From assembly GCA_944327405.1 (NCBI GenBank), contig CALVHK010000017.1, positions 1-15,144 of the forward strand: DNA of 15,144 nt. The letters are read 5' to 3'. The translations under genes were made by a program, and so were the position numbers. The notes beneath the pieces were generated by a model. The model worked only from the letters and a program-made list of their open reading frames with translations. It had not been told where the DNA came from and made no database searches. This document shows positions 13,143 through 15,144 of the stretch, piece by piece. Every line of letters starts with the position of its first letter. Position 1 is the stretch's first letter. The DNA comes from an uncultured Bacilli bacterium. GTDB lineage: Bacteria > Bacillota_I > Bacilli_A > RF39 > UBA660.

Positions 13143-14351
13143 ATGGAAGATTTAAAAAGAAAATATGCTCGATTTTTAATTAAGGGCTGTTTAAGATTAA
13201 ATGCAGGAGACAAGTTATTTATTATTGCTTCTAGTGTAATTGAAGATTTTGTAGATGTTGTACGTCGAGAAGCGTTCAGCTTGGGAATTAAAGATGTTGA
13301 AATACAGATTAATAATCCGTTTTTGCAAAAAGAAAAGTATTTGACAAAAACTTATGATGAAATTATTCAGGACCCACTTTTTGATAAAACTAAATATAAT
13401 CAAATGGCTGTAGAGGGCTATGCTTTTTTGAGTTTGTCTTCTCCGGTACCAGGAATTTTTGAAGATGTAGATTCGGAATTATTTACCAAAGTAAATACAT
13501 ATCAAATGAAAAGTATGGCGATATATAAAGAGTATCAATTGAAAGGAAAGATTAAGTGGTGTATTGCAGCAGCTTCTAATTCCTTATGGGCTAAGGATAT
13601 TTTGGGAGATAGTGAAGATAGGCTTTGGGATGTGATTTATGATATTTGTTTAATTAAAGAGAATGACCCTATCTTGGCTTGGAGACAAAAAACAGATAAG
13701 TTAAAGAGAAGAGCTCACTATTTAAATGAATTACAGATTGATAAACTTATTTATTATAATGGTTTAGGTACTCGCTTAGAAATTGGTTTACCTAAGGATT
13801 ATTTATTTCAAAGTGCAGATGAAGGGACTGGTAATGGGGTACTTGTTAATATACCTACGGAAGAAGTATTTACATCTCCCGATCGGCTTCGTGTTAATGG
13901 GAAAGTTTATTCATCTAAACCACTTTTGTATAATGGGACTTTGATTGATAACTTTTGGTTAGAATTTCAAGATGGTAAAATTGTTGATTATGATGCTTCA
14001 AAGGGACGGGAAATACTTCAGGGAATTATTGAAACCGATCTAGGAAGTCATTATCTTGGAGAGGTAGCCTTAGTGGATTTTAGCAGTCCTATTTCACTTA
14101 CCAATATTCTTTTTAAAAATACTTTGTATGATGAAAATGCTAGTTGTCATTTAGCGATTGGGGAAGGATTTCCTGAATGTATAAAGGATGGTTTAGAATT
14201 ATCCAGTGAGAAATTATTGGCAAAAGGCATTAATATGAGTCATAAACATGTGGACTTTTTTGTAGGAACTCGTGATTTAGAGGTGAAAGCAGTCTTGCAA
14301 AATGGGCGTGAAACCGTTATAATGAAAGACGGGAACTTTGTGGAGGTTTGA
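13143..14351 (+). CDS. Aminopeptidase, M29 family
   Basis: A 402-aa cytoplasmic metallo-aminopeptidase of the AmpS/PepS/aminopeptidase T type, which removes N-terminal residues from peptides using two metal ions. Full length for the family (about 400-415). Signature blocks seen: NIPTEEVFTSPDRLRVNG with metal-ligand Glu 240/241, LGEVALVD with Glu307, YDENASCHLAIGEGF with Tyr329 and His336, and NMSHKHVDFFVGT with His369 and Asp371. All expected ligands are present, so it should be active. ATG at 13143 follows AGAAAGGA. Its TGA stop is two bases before the tyrS start, and GGAGG for tyrS lies inside its last codons, so the two genes form an operon. Confidence 0.93.
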   Translation: MEDLKRKYARFLIKGCLRLNAGDKLFIIASSVIEDFVDVVRREAFSLGIKDVEIQINNPFLQKEKYLTKTYDEIIQDPLFDKTKYNQMAVEGYAFLSLSSPVPGIFEDVDSELFTKVNTYQMKSMAIYKEYQLKGKIKWCIAAASNSLWAKDILGDSEDRLWDVIYDICLIKENDPILAWRQKTDKLKRRAHYLNELQIDKLIYYNGLGTRLEIGLPKDYLFQSADEGTGNGVLVNIPTEEVFTSPDRLRVNGKVYSSKPLLYNGTLIDNFWLEFQDGKIVDYDASKGREILQGIIETDLGSHYLGEVALVDFSSPISLTNILFKNTLYDENASCHLAIGEGFPECIKDGLELSSEKLLAKGINMSHKHVDFFVGTRDLEVKAVLQNGRETVIMKDGNFVEV

Positions 14352-14353
14352 TT

Positions 14354-15144
14354 ATGAATTTATATGAAGATTTAAAATGGAGAGGACTTTTAAAAGATAT
14401 TTCAAGTCCTAAGATAGAAGAATTATTAAATGGGGAAGGAGTTACTTTCTATATTGGTACGGATCCAACAGGTGATTCCCTACATATTGGTCACTTTTCT
14501 TCGTTTCTTATTGCAAGTCGTCTAAAAAAAGCAGGACACAATCCGATTTTACTTATTGGGGGAGCAACCGGTCAGATAGGAGATCCTAAACCAACAGCAG
14601 AGCGAGCTATGATTACTAAAGAAGAAGTAGCTCACAATGTGGAAGCACTAACCAATCAAGTAAAAAAGATTTTTGGCTTTGAAATTGTCAATAACTGGGA
14701 TTGGAGTAAAGATATTAACTTTATTGATTATTTAAGAGATTATGGGAAATACTTTAGTATCAATTATATGCTTGATAAAGACATTATTAAAAGAAGACTT
14801 GATGCGGGTATTACTTATACTGAGTTTTCTTATATGATTATGCAATCGCTAGATTTCTTGTGGTTATACGAAAATAAAGGTTGTATTATGCAAGTAGCAG
14901 GTCAAGATCAATGGGGAAATATTACCGCAGGTATTGATTTAATTCGTAAGAAAACAGGTAAAGAAGCATATGGGTTTACCATGCCTTTAATTACTAAGAA
15001 AGACGGTACAAAGTTTGGTAAGAGTGAAGGAAATGCAATTTGGCTTGATATTAACAAGACGAGTAGTTATGAAATGTATCAATTCTTTATTAATACCGAA
15101 GATGAAATGGTTATTGATTATTTGAAGAAATTAACTTTCTTATC
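14354..15144 (+). CDS. tyrS: Tyrosyl-tRNA synthetase, N-terminal part (runs off the window)
   Basis: Class I synthetase that charges tRNA-Tyr. The first 263 codons are present; the normal length is about 410-420, so the anticodon-binding and S4-like C-terminal regions lie beyond the right edge. Seen: YIGTDPTGDSLHIGHF with the HIGH motif at residues 44-47, IGGATGQIGDPK, YTEFSYMIMQSLDF, QVAGQDQWGNITAG and the KMSKS-type loop KFGKSEGNAIWL (KFGKS, 220-224). These are the tyrosine- and ATP-binding blocks of bacterial TyrS. The ATG at 14354 has GGAGG (14342-14346) in the end of the aminopeptidase gene. No T-box leader is present before either gene. Confidence 0.97.
   Translation, partial: MNLYEDLKWRGLLKDISSPKIEELLNGEGVTFYIGTDPTGDSLHIGHFSSFLIASRLKKAGHNPILLIGGATGQIGDPKPTAERAMITKEEVAHNVEALTNQVKKIFGFEIVNNWDWSKDINFIDYLRDYGKYFSINYMLDKDIIKRRLDAGITYTEFSYMIMQSLDFLWLYENKGCIMQVAGQDQWGNITAGIDLIRKKTGKEAYGFTMPLITKKDGTKFGKSEGNAIWLDINKTSSYEMYQFFINTEDEMVIDYLKKLTFL

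Noticed and set aside
13215..13403. Minus-strand frame within the aminopeptidase gene
   Set aside because: It is embedded in a gene with full family motifs and lacks any initiation signal.

Overview
The window is AT-rich, densely packed, and uses the standard genetic code: TGA serves as a stop at 6318-6320 and 14349-14351. Shine-Dalgarno sites are strong (AGGAGG, GGAGG). The tmRNA tag ends in -AFA, an ending known from mycoplasmas. There is an RNase J2-like protein, a YtxG/YtxH-like pair and a single-membrane-anchored InlB-repeat protein. Together these suggest a low-GC Bacillota of the Bacilli branch near the Mollicutes, possibly a gut lineage such as RF39. No phylogeny was run, so this is inference.

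Left end, minus strand (4-1254): the tmRNA gene ssrA and, upstream of it, a gene for a tail-anchored membrane protein of unknown function. An intrinsic terminator between them overlaps the -35 region of the ssrA promoter. A 253-nt divergent spacer then separates these from plus-strand genes. It holds candidate promoters in both directions and a perfect inverted repeat.

Centre left (1508-6320): an XRE-type regulator, then a membrane-anchored protein that looks like a NodB/CE4 polysaccharide deacetylase without its catalytic residues. Next is a tight three-gene cassette: a 77-aa protein, a 1015-aa SF2 helicase with a SAP-like segment and six 76-aa helicase-associated repeats, and a 96-aa helical protein. 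The cassette genes overlap or abut. This is the most accessory-looking and least explained part of the window.

Centre (6409-10873): an RNase J paralogue with J2-like loss of metal ligands, then a ferritin-like helical protein whose ribosome binding site lies in a hairpin. After it comes a four-gene operon: a lipoprotein, an acidic disordered protein, a DUF948/YtxG-like membrane protein and a YtxH-like protein. This operon has a good sigma-A-type promoter and an intrinsic terminator, and it looks devoted to the cell envelope.

Right end (10976-15144): a surface protein with a signal anchor, an Asn/Thr-rich stalk, a cysteine cluster and four InlB B-repeats. It is followed by an M29 family aminopeptidase and the N-terminal 263 codons of tyrosyl-tRNA synthetase, which runs off the window. 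Several terminators use the last codons of the preceding gene as their 5' stem. No CRISPR array, insertion sequence, tRNA or rRNA was found.
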